64,000 bases of DNA, taken from the IMG/VR virus record IMGVR_UViG_3300037560_000207, positions 62,001 through 126,000 of that record; one strand, 5' to 3'. The position numbers were made by a program, and so were the translations under genes. Positions 22,403 through 30,354 of the stretch are shown here, in pieces. Source of the DNA: a virus. The notes below the pieces were generated by a model. That model saw only the letters and a program-made list of their open reading frames with translations, made no database searches and was not told the origin of the DNA. The stretch's first letter is position 1; each line of letters begins with the position of its first letter.

Positions 22403-22849
22403 ATGAGCAATTTACCTACGGACGATTGTTTTGTATTTGTAGTCAAAACAAATTCATATGCCGGTAATTTTGAACGCCAAATGTGTAGTTATATTACCGG
22501 TGAATATGGTGAATGTGAAGTTGGTGACAAAGAAGCTGAAATATTTAAAGCTGAATGTCCCAATAATTATAGGTTTAAAGATTCGGTTATTTCCTTTCCT
22601 GACGAACATGGCTGTTGGCGTCCAGCAACTATGTGGGGTCATAAATGTAATGATGTAGCAATCTTTTTTGAAACTAAACCCACTGAGACACAACTTACTT
22701 TAATGAGAAATCGTGCTAGGAAATTTGCTATAATGACCAATCCATCTGATGGAAAGCATAAACATATCACCATCCATGGTTTTGAATTAAGAAAATATTG
22801 TATTAAACGTATTGATACAGAAATCACTGTGTGGAAAAAGAATGAGTAA
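22403..22849 (+). CDS. Phage protein of the NSYAGNFERxxCxYxTG type
   Basis: A 148-residue protein. The N-terminal VKTNSYAGNFERQMCSYITGEYGECEVGDKEA and the later DEHGCWRPATMW and VAIFFETKP segments recall a family I have seen in many phages. No biochemical function is known to me. Basic C-terminus. Confidence 0.6.
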   Translation: MSNLPTDDCFVFVVKTNSYAGNFERQMCSYITGEYGECEVGDKEAEIFKAECPNNYRFKDSVISFPDEHGCWRPATMWGHKCNDVAIFFETKPTETQLTLMRNRARKFAIMTNPSDGKHKHITIHGFELRKYCIKRIDTEITVWKKNE

Positions 22850-22959
22850 GTTCTATAATAACGCATGAATGTGGATGGCGATCAGAACTGTCATCTTTGT
22901 ATGGAAACCGCCCAACGTGGGAGGTAGTTTTAGGAATCCTTTATATGAGGAGTAAGAAA

Positions 22960-23187
22960 ATGTTAGGAATTAAGAAGAAAGCACAAGGAATCAAACTTAT
23001 TGAAGAGGTGGCGGGTCGTTTTACTACTATGATCGAAGAATTGGAAAGAGGAGCGGACGATTGCCAACATGAATGTGCGGGTATTCAAACTCAAATCCAA
23101 ATGCTCAATCAACGCGATACCGAACTTTGTAGTTCTATCACACAAGCACAAAAACTTGCGTCTAATTTGCGCAACCTTATCGGTTAA
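22960..23187 (+). CDS. Coiled-coil hypothetical protein
   Basis: A 75-residue helical protein from ATG 22960 (GAGGAGTAAGAAA upstream). LIEEVAGRFTTMIEELERGADDC and following heptads suggest a coiled coil. The same frame is open upstream and includes HECGWRSE-like residues, possibly remains of a separate small gene at 22842-22950. Confidence 0.55.
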   Translation: MLGIKKKAQGIKLIEEVAGRFTTMIEELERGADDCQHECAGIQTQIQMLNQRDTELCSSITQAQKLASNLRNLIG

Positions 23188-23229
23188 TCATAAATCACAC
23201 AATAACTTTTGTTAATAAAGTAAAAATTA

Positions 23230-23470
23230 ATGGCAAACGGTCAAACCAAAGTCATAGTGGCTCAAAGAGGTATTGGATTCTGTGGTGTCTTATTTATTAT
23301 CCTCCTTCTTCTGAAGGTCGGTGTTGTTGAAACGACAGTCATGGGATGGTCTTGGATTTGGATCACTATGGAGTCCACTAGCTATATTTGTTAGTATCTT
23401 CCTACTCATCGTAGGGGGAGGACTCCTTGTGCTGGGGATCGGTTACCTCATTGACCTAATCAGGAAATAA
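23230..23470 (+). pseudogene. Small two-pass membrane protein broken by a frameshift
   Basis: From ATG 23230 the frame reads MANGQTKVIVAQRGIGFCGVLF..., a transmembrane segment, then WSWIWIT and a premature stop at 23392-23394. The frame one base later continues WSPLAIFVSIFLLIVGGG... to TAA 23468-23470, a second transmembrane segment ending IDLIRK. One extra base near 23368-23374 explains the break. The full product would be about 79 residues. Confidence 0.6.
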
Positions 23471-23474
23471 ATCG

Positions 23475-23621
23475 ATGCTAATTGTTATAGCTATAAAAGT
23501 AGCCAGTATCGTAGTGGCTATCTTGATATCTTGGTGGATAATCAACAAAATAGACTCTTTTCTCATAAGACGAAAGATGAATAGATATTGGCACAGACGC
23601 CAAAAGAGAGGATCAAAATGA
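23475..23621 (+). CDS. Small membrane protein with basic tail
   Basis: A 48-residue protein: hydrophobic residues 1-24, then a highly basic cytoplasmic tail (RRKMNRYWHRRQKRGSK). It follows the preceding stop by 4 nt and overlaps the next gene by 4 nt. Unknown function. Confidence 0.5.
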   Translation: MLIVIAIKVASIVVAILISWWIINKIDSFLIRRKMNRYWHRRQKRGSK

Positions 23622-23824
23622 TTCAAAAGAGTAGCACTGTCATCCTGCGAACCGTCAATGCAATTTATTCGCCATGTAAAATTGTTGCTTTGAATGATGA
23701 AAGCATTACTGTCAAATTTTTTGCGGGGATGAAAAAAGATCGCAAGACAGGAAAAATGTATGAGGATCATCAAATTGAAACAATTCCTCGTAATAAGATT
23801 ACTAGTTTACAGGAAAGAACCTAA
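23618..23824 (+). CDS. Small beta-barrel-like hypothetical protein
   Basis: A 68-residue protein (ATG 23618, AGAGGATCAAA upstream). Alternating strands with a KKDRKTGKMYEDHQIETIPRNKI segment suggest an SH3- or Tudor-like small barrel. Not recognised as a named family. Confidence 0.6.
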   Translation: MIQKSSTVILRTVNAIYSPCKIVALNDESITVKFFAGMKKDRKTGKMYEDHQIETIPRNKITSLQERT

Positions 23825-23826
23825 AT

Positions 23827-24141
23827 ATGACTGATAAACGATATCGGGTGAATTTTCAATGTCCCAACCCTGACTGCGATTCTATAACAGTCGAAGAAGT
23901 GATGGTTGAGGTTTCTCAATTTTCTCCGATCACCGATATTATTCCCTGTGTTGTCAATAAACAACTCTGCTATGCAGTGGATTATGGCAATTGCTCGTAT
24001 GGGGGTGGTATAGTTTTACATTATGCCTGTCCATCCTGTGGATATATTTTACATGATTCTCACGAATATAGTATACCAATTTCAGAAGATACTGAGTTGT
24101 TTGAATGGCTTAAGCGGCACAATATGTTGGAGGAAGTATAA
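23827..24141 (+). CDS. Zinc-ribbon hypothetical protein
   Basis: A 104-residue protein with FQCPNPDCDS near the start and YACPSCGYILHD near the end, forming one zinc ribbon around a strand-rich insert. Its stop abuts the next ATG. Unknown function. Confidence 0.6.
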   Translation: MTDKRYRVNFQCPNPDCDSITVEEVMVEVSQFSPITDIIPCVVNKQLCYAVDYGNCSYGGGIVLHYACPSCGYILHDSHEYSIPISEDTELFEWLKRHNMLEEV

Positions 24142-24375
24142 ATGGGAAGAATTCCTGAACACGAATACATTAAACAGCACGGGTATCGAGCGGTAACATT
24201 TCAGTTGATTGAACTTTACCACACCCCAAGCGAAGTCGAGGTGTTCAACACATGGTTCGCAGGTCAAACTTGGCCTATCTTAGAGGATGGCACATATGCT
24301 GTCTATGTAGATGATTACGAACGGTGGTTGTCGGAAGGAAGATTGGATCATCAACTCTCCCATAATTGGGATTAA
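24142..24375 (+). CDS. Hypothetical protein
   Basis: A 77-residue protein, MGRIPEHEYIKQHGYRAVTFQLIELYH..., with EVFNTWFAGQTWPILEDGTYAVYVDDYERWLSE patterns common in small phage proteins (Trp-rich, acidic). No function known. Confidence 0.6.
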   Translation: MGRIPEHEYIKQHGYRAVTFQLIELYHTPSEVEVFNTWFAGQTWPILEDGTYAVYVDDYERWLSEGRLDHQLSHNWD

Positions 24376-24383
24376 GGAGAAGA

Positions 24384-24614
24384 ATGATAGCGTATCTAAT
24401 CACATATCAGACTCGTCGTAGGATCAAATTGACACTTCCCTCGGGAGATTGGAAAGATAAAGAAAAGACTGTTCTTGCTGATGAAGATGCAAGGGAGGCT
24501 ATAAATGAAATCGTAGACTCTCTTCAGGGCTATAGTTTTCGTTTAAAAGGTGTAAAAGCAGTGGGACAGGTAGATATGATAGCTAAAACAAATCCCACAG
24601 ACCAGGAATGTTAA
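24384..24614 (+). CDS. Hypothetical protein
   Basis: A 76-residue protein; TTAAGGAGAAGA precedes ATG 24384. Strand-rich N-terminus then a helix (DEDAREAINEIVDSLQ). It runs convergently into the minus-strand lipoprotein gene; the 43-nt gap contains CACTG...CAGTG and CCAG...CTGG short inverted repeats but no clear terminator. Confidence 0.55.
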   Translation: MIAYLITYQTRRRIKLTLPSGDWKDKEKTVLADEDAREAINEIVDSLQGYSFRLKGVKAVGQVDMIAKTNPTDQEC

Positions 24615-24657
24615 AGTAACACTGAGATGCCCACCAGATTACCCTGGCCAGTGCTCT

Positions 24658-24894
24658 TCATTCAGCTTTGGATATTTTATTATCACCAATTTTAATGTCC
24701 TTAGTGAGTGAATCAACAATTGTGTCAATAAGGGTAGATTGGATTTCCACCCTAGCCGGTTCCTCGCTTATTTGTTTGGCCCTAATACCAGCATATATTT
24801 CCCAAGAACCTTCATTCGCAGTAACCAGAGCACAGCCCGTAGTCCCAGCCAGCAAACACATAGCTAACCATAATTTTACAAAGTTTTTTCTCAT
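24658..24894 (-). CDS. Small lipoprotein
   Basis: A 78-residue minus-strand protein starting at ATG 24894 with GAGGAGGAAGTT upstream. The signal peptide RKNFVKLWLAMCLLAGTTGC ends in a lipobox (AGTTGC), so the mature protein begins at Cys21 and is lipid-anchored. The short, charged remainder contains no known motif. Lipoproteins of this size can be outer spanins or superinfection-exclusion proteins; neither is shown. It is one of only two genes seen on this strand. Confidence 0.7.
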   Translation of the reverse strand: MRKNFVKLWLAMCLLAGTTGCALVTANEGSWEIYAGIRAKQISEEPARVEIQSTLIDTIVDSLTKDIKIGDNKISKAE

Positions 24895-24917
24895 AATAAC
24901 TTCCTCCTCTTGTTTAA

Positions 24918-24926
24918 TTATACACC
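24918..24926 (-). promoter_or_regulatory. Minus-strand promoter -10 (GGTGTATAAT)
   Basis: Read on the minus strand the sequence is CCTTTGGTGTATAATTAAAC, giving TATAAT 22 nt before the lipoprotein start. It shares GGTGTATAA with three other sites. No clear -35. Confidence 0.5.
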
Positions 24927-24938
24927 AAAGGAGCAAGA

Positions 24939-25103
24939 ATGGAATTCGATGTCATAGTAAAGCACCCCAATTTTGGTATAGGGAAAATATCGGAAATAAC
25001 TTTCGATAATACAAACGAACCACTCATCTCAGTCCAATGGGGTAGTGGACGACGTGGATGCTACTTGGTCGAGGAACTAGAATTTTTAGTAATAGGAGAA
25101 TAA
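24939..25103 (+). CDS. Small hypothetical protein
   Basis: A 54-residue protein, MEFDVIVKHPNFGIGKISEITFD..., with AAAGGAG before ATG. The sequence resembles the short RNA polymerase-binding CarD/Tudor-like pattern (HPxFGxGxI...W..G), seen in many phage and bacterial proteins with an SH3-like barrel. Suggestive only. Confidence 0.5.
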   Translation: MEFDVIVKHPNFGIGKISEITFDNTNEPLISVQWGSGRRGCYLVEELEFLVIGE

Positions 25104-25105
25104 GA

Positions 25106-25333
25106 GTGGCTGAAGAATATGCTGCATTCTATGGGGATGAAACCGGCATAATTATTCTAGCAAACAATATTGAAGATGCTGAAAAATATGCTGCTAAAAT
25201 AGCATCTCCGTTAAAAAGGGTGGTATTGCGAAAAGGAATGAGTTGGTTTGATGAACTTTATGCAGACACCACAGAAATACATGATATCACTGGAGATAAG
25301 TTAAAAATCGTAGACTTGAAATCACTGATGTAA
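25106..25333 (+). CDS. Hypothetical protein (GTG start)
   Basis: A 75-residue protein from GTG 25106; TAGGAGAATAAGA precedes it and it begins 2 nt after the previous stop. IIILANNIEDAEKYAAKIASP suggests a strand-helix layout. A conserved promoter begins 10 nt after its end. Unknown function. Confidence 0.5.
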   Translation: MAEEYAAFYGDETGIIILANNIEDAEKYAAKIASPLKRVVLRKGMSWFDELYADTTEIHDITGDKLKIVDLKSLM

Positions 25334-25342
25334 AAGTTTTGC

Positions 25343-25371
25343 CGAACAAATAGAGGGGTCCGACGTATAAT
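25343..25371 (+). promoter_or_regulatory. Conserved phage promoter, copy 1
   Basis: CGAACAAA (25343-25350), 15 nt, then TATAATA from 25366. The same arrangement occurs at 27794, 29767, 49575 and 62276. The upstream box is not the TTGACA consensus. A short leader hairpin (AACAGC-CAAA-GCTGTT) follows before the ATG at 25430. Confidence 0.75.
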
Positions 25372-25429
25372 AAGGTAACAGCCAAAGCTGTTCCCGAAAC
25401 TTTTTGTTTTGTTAGAAAGGAAATATAAC

Positions 25430-25627
25430 ATGATTGCAGTTTTTGAAGATAACCATGAAATTATTGTTGTCGGACTAAATGCCGATGGTAGTCCAATGGA
25501 TTCGGATGGAACATTGTTTGGTCCCGAATCTGGACGAGACATAAATATGTTTGAACGACTCGATGTTAATGTTGATGAAGGAGAAATCATACGTATAGAA
25601 TCATCATCAAGAGTACGAGTACGATAG
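25430..25627 (+). CDS. Hypothetical protein
   Basis: A 65-residue acidic protein (MIAVFEDNHEIIVVGLNADGS...) starting about 50 nt downstream of a conserved promoter, with AGAAAGGAAATATAAC as ribosome binding site. Probably a small beta domain. Not recognised. Confidence 0.6.
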   Translation: MIAVFEDNHEIIVVGLNADGSPMDSDGTLFGPESGRDINMFERLDVNVDEGEIIRIESSSRVRVR

Positions 25628-25691
25628 AAATAAAAAATTGGCTACGTATGGTCAATTAGTTATTGGGTTTTGAAAAATAGGAGCAACCAAA

Positions 25692-25988
25692 ATGTCACAA
25701 ACACACGACAGAATTGAAAAGAATGAGGATCAGAGTGACCAAGCGTTTGAAATCATCGAAATCAACCTTGCAACCGGTGGAACAACGATTCTAATTCAAA
25801 AAGGAATCATCGGTGCATTATCTCATCAATTGAAGAACACAAGTAATCATAGGAAGGGTAGTTCAATTTTGAGGAAATTAGGGTACGTGTTATCTAACTG
25901 TGGGGACATCCAATATGGCGGAGAAATAAAAGAAACTGATTTAGACCCCGACCTGGTGACTAGTGAAGTAAACGAAGAAGATGAATAA
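25692..25988 (+). CDS. Hypothetical acidic protein
   Basis: A 98-residue protein with TAGGAGCAACCAAA before ATG. Acidic at both ends with a basic centre (LKNTSNHRKGSSILRKLG). Its stop immediately precedes the GTG of the first AP2/HNH endonuclease copy. Confidence 0.6.
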   Translation: MSQTHDRIEKNEDQSDQAFEIIEINLATGGTTILIQKGIIGALSHQLKNTSNHRKGSSILRKLGYVLSNCGDIQYGGEIKETDLDPDLVTSEVNEEDE

Positions 25989-26627
25989 GTGTTATCTTTA
26001 TTCGAACAACGATTTGGGAAACTGATAGCCATTTGGCCACAGGGAAAGAGTAAGCATAGAAAGATTCTATGGCTATGTCAATGTGATTGTGGCAATGAAG
26101 TAATTATAGGAGGTAGCTCACTTAAAAGTGGCCATACTAGAAGTTGTGGATGTCTGAAAATAGAAAAAATAAAACAACGATCAACCAAACATGGATATGG
26201 AAAATCTCATGTTTATCGAATATGGGCTAATATGATTCAAAGATGCACTAATCCAAATCGCAGTCAATATCAATATTACGGAGGTCGTAATATCAAAGTT
26301 TGTAAACGGTGGTCAAAGTTTAAAAACTTTCTAAAAGATATGGGTGAGGTGCCCCCTGGGCACCAAATTGATCGAATAAACAATAATGGTAATTATTGTA
26401 AATCCAATTGTCGTTGGGTAACTTCAAAACAACAACAAAGAAATAAACAAAACAACAGACCAATAACCTATAATGGTAGAACGCAACTTTTGATTGAATG
26501 GGCAGAAGAAACAGGTATTGATAGGGAAACTATTGCTGCGAGATTGAAAAGAGGTTGGTCTATCGAAAAAGCATTAATAACACCAATACAAAAACATAAA
26601 GTATACAAACTAAAAGATCGTGTCTAA
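25989..26627 (+). CDS. AP2/HNH-type homing endonuclease-like protein, copy 1
   Basis: A 212-residue protein from GTG 25989, first of seven related copies in this window. Layout shared by all: an N-terminal FGKL-x-V/I strand, a zinc knuckle (WLCQCDCGN...SCGCL), and a core MIQRCTNP...YYGGRNIKVCKRW-x-F-x2-FL-x-DMG. This is followed by QIDRINNNGNYC-x3-NCRWVT-x3-QQ-x-RN and a C-terminal helical DNA-binding repeat (WAEETGIDRETIAARL) ending GWSIEKALITP. The core resembles HNH/AP2 proteins that spread as free-standing homing endonucleases. There is no intron here; it sits between two unknown genes. Confidence 0.75.
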   Translation: MLSLFEQRFGKLIAIWPQGKSKHRKILWLCQCDCGNEVIIGGSSLKSGHTRSCGCLKIEKIKQRSTKHGYGKSHVYRIWANMIQRCTNPNRSQYQYYGGRNIKVCKRWSKFKNFLKDMGEVPPGHQIDRINNNGNYCKSNCRWVTSKQQQRNKQNNRPITYNGRTQLLIEWAEETGIDRETIAARLKRGWSIEKALITPIQKHKVYKLKDRV

Positions 26628-26665
26628 TTTTATTTATTTTTGTCTTTAATAATAGAGGAAAAACA

Positions 26666-26986
26666 ATGGCAGCATTAACAACACAAGAACAACGAGTAAT
26701 CAAAAATCATTTCGAAGGGCGTGTCAACAGAAGCCGACGACAGTCAATGGTGGATTTCCTTACCAAGCACTTCCGTTATCATACTATGAATGCGTGCAAT
26801 CGAAGCACTAGCTATGCACATAACATCAAATTAACATATTTACAAGGTGTTCTCCCAAATGACATTACCAACATCAGTAGCGAAACAGCGTGGGCTATGC
26901 TTGATTGCACAGAGTGGCACGTCCACATGAATGGTCTTATGCATGATAAGGTGGTATCAGAAGTGGCAGATTATTCTGTCAACTAG
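26666..26986 (+). CDS. Hypothetical protein
   Basis: A 106-residue protein, basic N-terminal half (FEGRVNRSRRQSMVDFLTKHFRYH), AGAGGAAAAAC before ATG. Predicted helical. Not recognised. Confidence 0.6.
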   Translation: MAALTTQEQRVIKNHFEGRVNRSRRQSMVDFLTKHFRYHTMNACNRSTSYAHNIKLTYLQGVLPNDITNISSETAWAMLDCTEWHVHMNGLMHDKVVSEVADYSVN

Positions 26987-27027
26987 GTTTACCTATTGAT
27001 CAAGGTGAAGATTTTCATGGCTGGGAT

Positions 27028-27165
27028 ATGGATGAACTTAAGAATCGTGTTATTATCGTCCAGGATTTCGATATGCTTGCAGCCGATATAATTATGGATT
27101 TCTGTGCATTTTGCAGGTCTTATGATGTAGTTGAAACTGTTAAAATACTACAGGAAAAAGAATAA
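27028..27165 (+). CDS. Small acidic hypothetical protein
   Basis: A 45-residue protein, MDELKNRVIIVQDFDMLAADII..., ending at the TAATGG junction with the next gene. The frame is open further upstream (GEDFHGWDMDELKN), so the true start could be an earlier non-AUG codon. Confidence 0.4.
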   Translation: MDELKNRVIIVQDFDMLAADIIMDFCAFCRSYDVVETVKILQEKE

Positions 27166-27419
27166 TGGCAAAAGAATTTCTAAACGTAGGCTTCGCTGTT
27201 TTCAATATAAAGACAGAAGAAAAACATAAGGCAGACACTGGTTTTATCACACGATTTGGTCAGGAAATTTTTGACAAAGAAATTTTACCAATTCACAAGT
27301 CTGGCATCATGTCTATTTTCCACAATCCACCAAATCAATGGACCGCATGGTATATAGAAATTGTTGCATTTTTAGTCAATAATCGAATATACAACAGGAC
27401 TAAAAATGGATCAATGTGA
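27165..27419 (+). CDS. Hypothetical protein
   Basis: An 84-residue protein starting in the TAATG overlap. Mixed strand and helix with a hydrophobic centre (WTAWYIEIVAFLVNN). Overlaps the next gene by 14 nt. Unknown function. Confidence 0.55.
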   Translation: MAKEFLNVGFAVFNIKTEEKHKADTGFITRFGQEIFDKEILPIHKSGIMSIFHNPPNQWTAWYIEIVAFLVNNRIYNRTKNGSM

Positions 27420-27612
27420 TTTTCCCAAATGTAGAAACCTCACAGAATTAGTATATATTGGACGCAATGTCTGTAATAAACATTGGGAACAAATCTGTGA
27501 AACAGATAGCAAGACACAAAAGAGATTATTAAGAATGATCCGCCTAGTCAGAAATGATGGTGGTGCAGTAGTTCCGATAAGGAGGAGGAGAAACAATGGA
27601 AACGAAGATTGA
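27406..27612 (+). CDS. Small zinc-finger protein
   Basis: A 68-residue protein: MDQCDFPKCRN...VCNKHW gives a C-x4-C-x(n)-C-x2-H site at the N-terminus, followed by a basic C-terminus (RLLRMIRLVRN, RRRRNN). Possibly nucleic-acid binding. Confidence 0.55.
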   Translation: MDQCDFPKCRNLTELVYIGRNVCNKHWEQICETDSKTQKRLLRMIRLVRNDGGAVVPIRRRRNNGNED

Positions 27613-27772
27613 TTGGAAAAAGGTATGGATCAAGTTCGACGAATGGATAAGTACGAAAGGAAAGTCCACTAGATGTAAAACTTGCGATCACTCTGAAAGT
27701 AACTTTCCAGATTGGGAAGAACAGCAAAGAAAAATTCAACAGCTTGTTAATGCCCAGGTCCGAGAACTATAA
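27596..27772 (+). CDS. Small hypothetical protein
   Basis: A 58-residue protein with an excellent AGGAGGAGAAACA before ATG. CKTCDHSESNFPDW in the middle may be half of a metal site; the C-terminus is a charged helix. It ends 21 nt before the DNA ligase promoter box. Confidence 0.55.
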   Translation: METKIDWKKVWIKFDEWISTKGKSTRCKTCDHSESNFPDWEEQQRKIQQLVNAQVREL

Positions 27773-27793
27773 AAAGAAAATCTAGGATTTTGT

Positions 27794-27822
27794 CGAACAA
27801 ACTTTCTTATCGTACGTATAAT
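27794..27822 (+). promoter_or_regulatory. Conserved phage promoter, copy 2 (DNA ligase)
   Basis: TTTTGTCGAACAAA, 15 nt, TATAAT (27817-27822). The start codon of the DNA ligase lies 19 nt after the box, with GAGAAAGAA as ribosome binding site, so the leader would be short. Confidence 0.8.
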
Positions 27823-27841
27823 AATACGAGAGAAAGAATAT

Positions 27842-29713
27842 ATGGAAACAAAACAACTCGAAGAAGCAAGTGAAGCTTATTATGCTGGCAATCCAATTAT
27901 AACAGATGTCGAATTTGACTCCGCTATTACTCAGCTACAAAAAAACGATCCTGATCATCCATTTTTAAAGAGAATAGGTGCGCCTGTTCCGGGTACATTA
28001 AAAGCCAAACATAAGATTCCAATGGGAAGTTTGGATAATGCTAACAACGAACAAGAATTTCGAGCATGGATTCCAGACAAGACATATATACATCTTTCCC
28101 ATAAAATGGACGGTTCTTCATTGGAATTTGTTTACCAGGATGGTTCATTTGTTCAAGCCATTACTCGTGGAGATGGTAAGGTCGGGGAAGATGTTACCAA
28201 GAATGTTCTACGGTCTGGCAACATTCCATTGTCTATTCATCCATCTATTGTATCGGTAAGATGTGAATGTTTAATACATAAGGATGATTGGATGAAGCAT
28301 TTTAGTGGAGATGCTAATCCACGAAATTCTGCTGCTGGAACACTTCGTCGCCATGACGGCCATAATGCAAAGTATCTCAGATTCTATACGTTCGATGCGA
28401 TGTTCAATATCGGTGATGACGCATTGTCTCATCTGGAATATGAAGATGAGGTCATGTCTATGCTTACAGAATGGTTTCTAACACCAGATTGTACTTTTTC
28501 AAATGATCTAAATAGTATGATCGCATGGTGCCAAGAAACAGAAAATAATCGAGAGACTTTTCCTTACGAAATAGACGGAGTTGTGGCTAAGATAGATGAT
28601 CGCACCAGGTCACAAAAAATGGGGGATCGGGATGGTCGTCCAAAAGGTCAAATAGCTATTAAGTTCAACCCTCGTGGCAGTGAGACTATTTTAAGGAAAG
28701 TAGTATGGCAAGTTGGTCACACTGGTGCTTTAACTCCGGTTGGTGAGGTTGATCCAGTAGGAGTAGGTGGCACTCTTATACAACGTGTTACATTATGTAA
28801 TTTAGACGAAATCGAAAGGTTGGGCATAGCTATCGGAGATACGGTCGAGGTTATTAGAGCGGGTGATGTCATTCCAAAACTATCTAAATGTATTAGGAAA
28901 GATAAAAGGAGACAGACTATATGTAGACCATTCCAGTGTCCAGAGTGTTATGGCGACATTGAAAAGAATGGTGCAAAACTCTTTTGTATAAATGATGAGT
29001 GCCCAGGTAAATCTTTTGCTCGCGTCATGACATGGATAAAGAAACGTAATATCCTGAATATCGGAGAAGGTATCGTTAAGGCTGCTGGTGTAGAACATAT
29101 TCTTCGACTATACGACAAAGGTCTCGACGAGTGGGCTAATGTCAAAGTCGGGAATGGTGTATTAGGGCAAAAACGTGCGCAAAAAATAATAGATGCTCTG
29201 GAGAATTCTAGATCGGTTTCTTTGTCTGAATTTTTGGGCTCCATAGGGATCAAAAGTGTGGGTAGGTCTCTTTGTAGTGTTCTTTGTGAGGGACTAGGGC
29301 TGGAGACGATCAATGATGTGTTTACAGTCCATCCAAAGCAGATAGAATCACTTGAAGGATTCGGATACACAAGAGCATGTGATTTTTGTAGTTGGTTATT
29401 GGACCATGATGAAGAAGTATTAGATATAGCCCATCTGATGAATTTTGAGAATCAGCCAGACACCAAAGGTGAAGGTAGGGTTTTCAATGGTGAGACAATA
29501 TGTTTTACCGGTAAGTCTCCAAAGCCACGTCCAGAAATGAATAGTTTGGCAAAAGCTGCTGGGGCATCAGTTGTTAGTTCTGTAGGTAGTAGTACAACGA
29601 TTTTGGTTATAGCTGATATAAATAGTATATCATCAAAAGCTATTAAGGCTCGTGAACTTGGGATTAAATTGATGTCGCCAGAAGATTTTTTATCTAATGT
29701 TAGTGGCAATTGA
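27842..29713 (+). CDS. ligA: NAD+-dependent DNA ligase
   Basis: A 623-residue LigA-type enzyme, slightly shorter than the usual 650-680 residues. The nucleotidyl-accepting Lys88 lies in SHKMDGSS. Further adenylation-domain motifs (TRGDGKVGEDVT, ANPRNSAAGTLRR, FPYEIDGVVAKID) are intact. An OB domain (GHTGALTPVGEVDPV), a four-Cys zinc finger (CPECYGDIEKNGAKLFCINDEC), helix-hairpin-helix repeats and a C-terminal BRCT domain (ICFTGKSPKPRPEM...) follow in standard order. It joins nicks with NAD+ during phage DNA replication and repair. It is framed by a conserved promoter and a terminator-like hairpin, so it is probably monocistronic. Confidence 0.95.
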   Translation: METKQLEEASEAYYAGNPIITDVEFDSAITQLQKNDPDHPFLKRIGAPVPGTLKAKHKIPMGSLDNANNEQEFRAWIPDKTYIHLSHKMDGSSLEFVYQDGSFVQAITRGDGKVGEDVTKNVLRSGNIPLSIHPSIVSVRCECLIHKDDWMKHFSGDANPRNSAAGTLRRHDGHNAKYLRFYTFDAMFNIGDDALSHLEYEDEVMSMLTEWFLTPDCTFSNDLNSMIAWCQETENNRETFPYEIDGVVAKIDDRTRSQKMGDRDGRPKGQIAIKFNPRGSETILRKVVWQVGHTGALTPVGEVDPVGVGGTLIQRVTLCNLDEIERLGIAIGDTVEVIRAGDVIPKLSKCIRKDKRRQTICRPFQCPECYGDIEKNGAKLFCINDECPGKSFARVMTWIKKRNILNIGEGIVKAAGVEHILRLYDKGLDEWANVKVGNGVLGQKRAQKIIDALENSRSVSLSEFLGSIGIKSVGRSLCSVLCEGLGLETINDVFTVHPKQIESLEGFGYTRACDFCSWLLDHDEEVLDIAHLMNFENQPDTKGEGRVFNGETICFTGKSPKPRPEMNSLAKAAGASVVSSVGSSTTILVIADINSISSKAIKARELGIKLMSPEDFLSNVSGN

Positions 29714-29720
29714 TTTTATC

Positions 29721-29760
29721 ATTAATCACTTTAAGAGATTAATTCCTTCGGTTTTTTATT
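29721..29760 (+). terminator. Rho-independent terminator after DNA ligase
   Basis: ATTAATC and GATTAAT form a 7-bp stem with a 9-nt loop, followed after TCCTTCGG by TTTTTTATTTT. A+T-rich, so possibly inefficient, but well placed between ligA and the next promoter. Confidence 0.5.
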
Positions 29761-29766
29761 TTCTGT

Positions 29767-29795
29767 CGAACAAATATATCTAATGGGCGTATAAT
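29767..29795 (+). promoter_or_regulatory. Conserved phage promoter, copy 3
   Basis: CTGTCGAACAAA, 15 nt, TATAAT (29790-29795). The only good start codon downstream, ATG 29804, is 8 nt after the box, so transcription would start within a few bases of it. Confidence 0.8.
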
Positions 29796-29803
29796 ATAGT
29801 AGC

Positions 29804-30019
29804 ATGACCCAGAAAGAAATTATATCGAGGCTGAAGAAAATCCTTAATAAATCGGATGTTGAATCTGATGGATTAATTAATAGGAAGCAGTCGTCCAAAC
29901 ATGATGGTGAAGTTGAAGTCTTATTAGATCACATTTCACTACTGATAGCCGATCTTCGTTTTAACGCTAAAGTAGATAGACGAGAATTATTTCAGGTGAG
30001 AGCGGTTTTAGAGGAATAG
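29804..30019 (+). CDS. Hypothetical helical protein, possibly leaderless
   Basis: A 71-residue helical protein (MTQKEIISRLKKILNKSD...). No Shine-Dalgarno precedes ATG 29804, and the promoter -10 box ends 8 nt before it, consistent with a leaderless mRNA. First gene of the operon leading to the AAA ATPase. Function unknown. Confidence 0.55.
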   Translation: MTQKEIISRLKKILNKSDVESDGLINRKQSSKHDGEVEVLLDHISLLIADLRFNAKVDRRELFQVRAVLEE

Positions 30020-30096
30020 AGAAAAGGAATTGATAGAAGATGAATAACAACATAGATTCTTTTTTTATAATCAACTTGGGTTAAGGGGATAAGAAC

Positions 30097-30321
30097 GTGA
30101 ACCATGATTATACTGGTTTGATATTAACTCAAGATAAAAATAAACCCTACCAATATAGAATAGAATTGTGGATTGGAGGAGTCAAATCAGAAACAAACAG
30201 AACTTTTAATACCTCCCATCAAGCGTTGAAAGAAGTTGTTAGAATAATGGATGGCCTCAAGTTACCACTTGAGTCTTTAAGTATCAACATAGTAGATGTT
30301 TCAGTACTGAAGACATCGTAA
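30097..30321 (+). CDS. Hypothetical protein (GTG start)
   Basis: A 74-residue protein from GTG 30097 with AAGGGGATAAGAAC upstream. Strand-rich (YTGLILTQDKNKPYQYRIELW) then a helix. Not recognised. Confidence 0.55.
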   Translation: MNHDYTGLILTQDKNKPYQYRIELWIGGVKSETNRTFNTSHQALKEVVRIMDGLKLPLESLSINIVDVSVLKTS

Positions 30322-30354
30322 GTATCATGAATTCCAAAAAAAGAAGGATAATAA

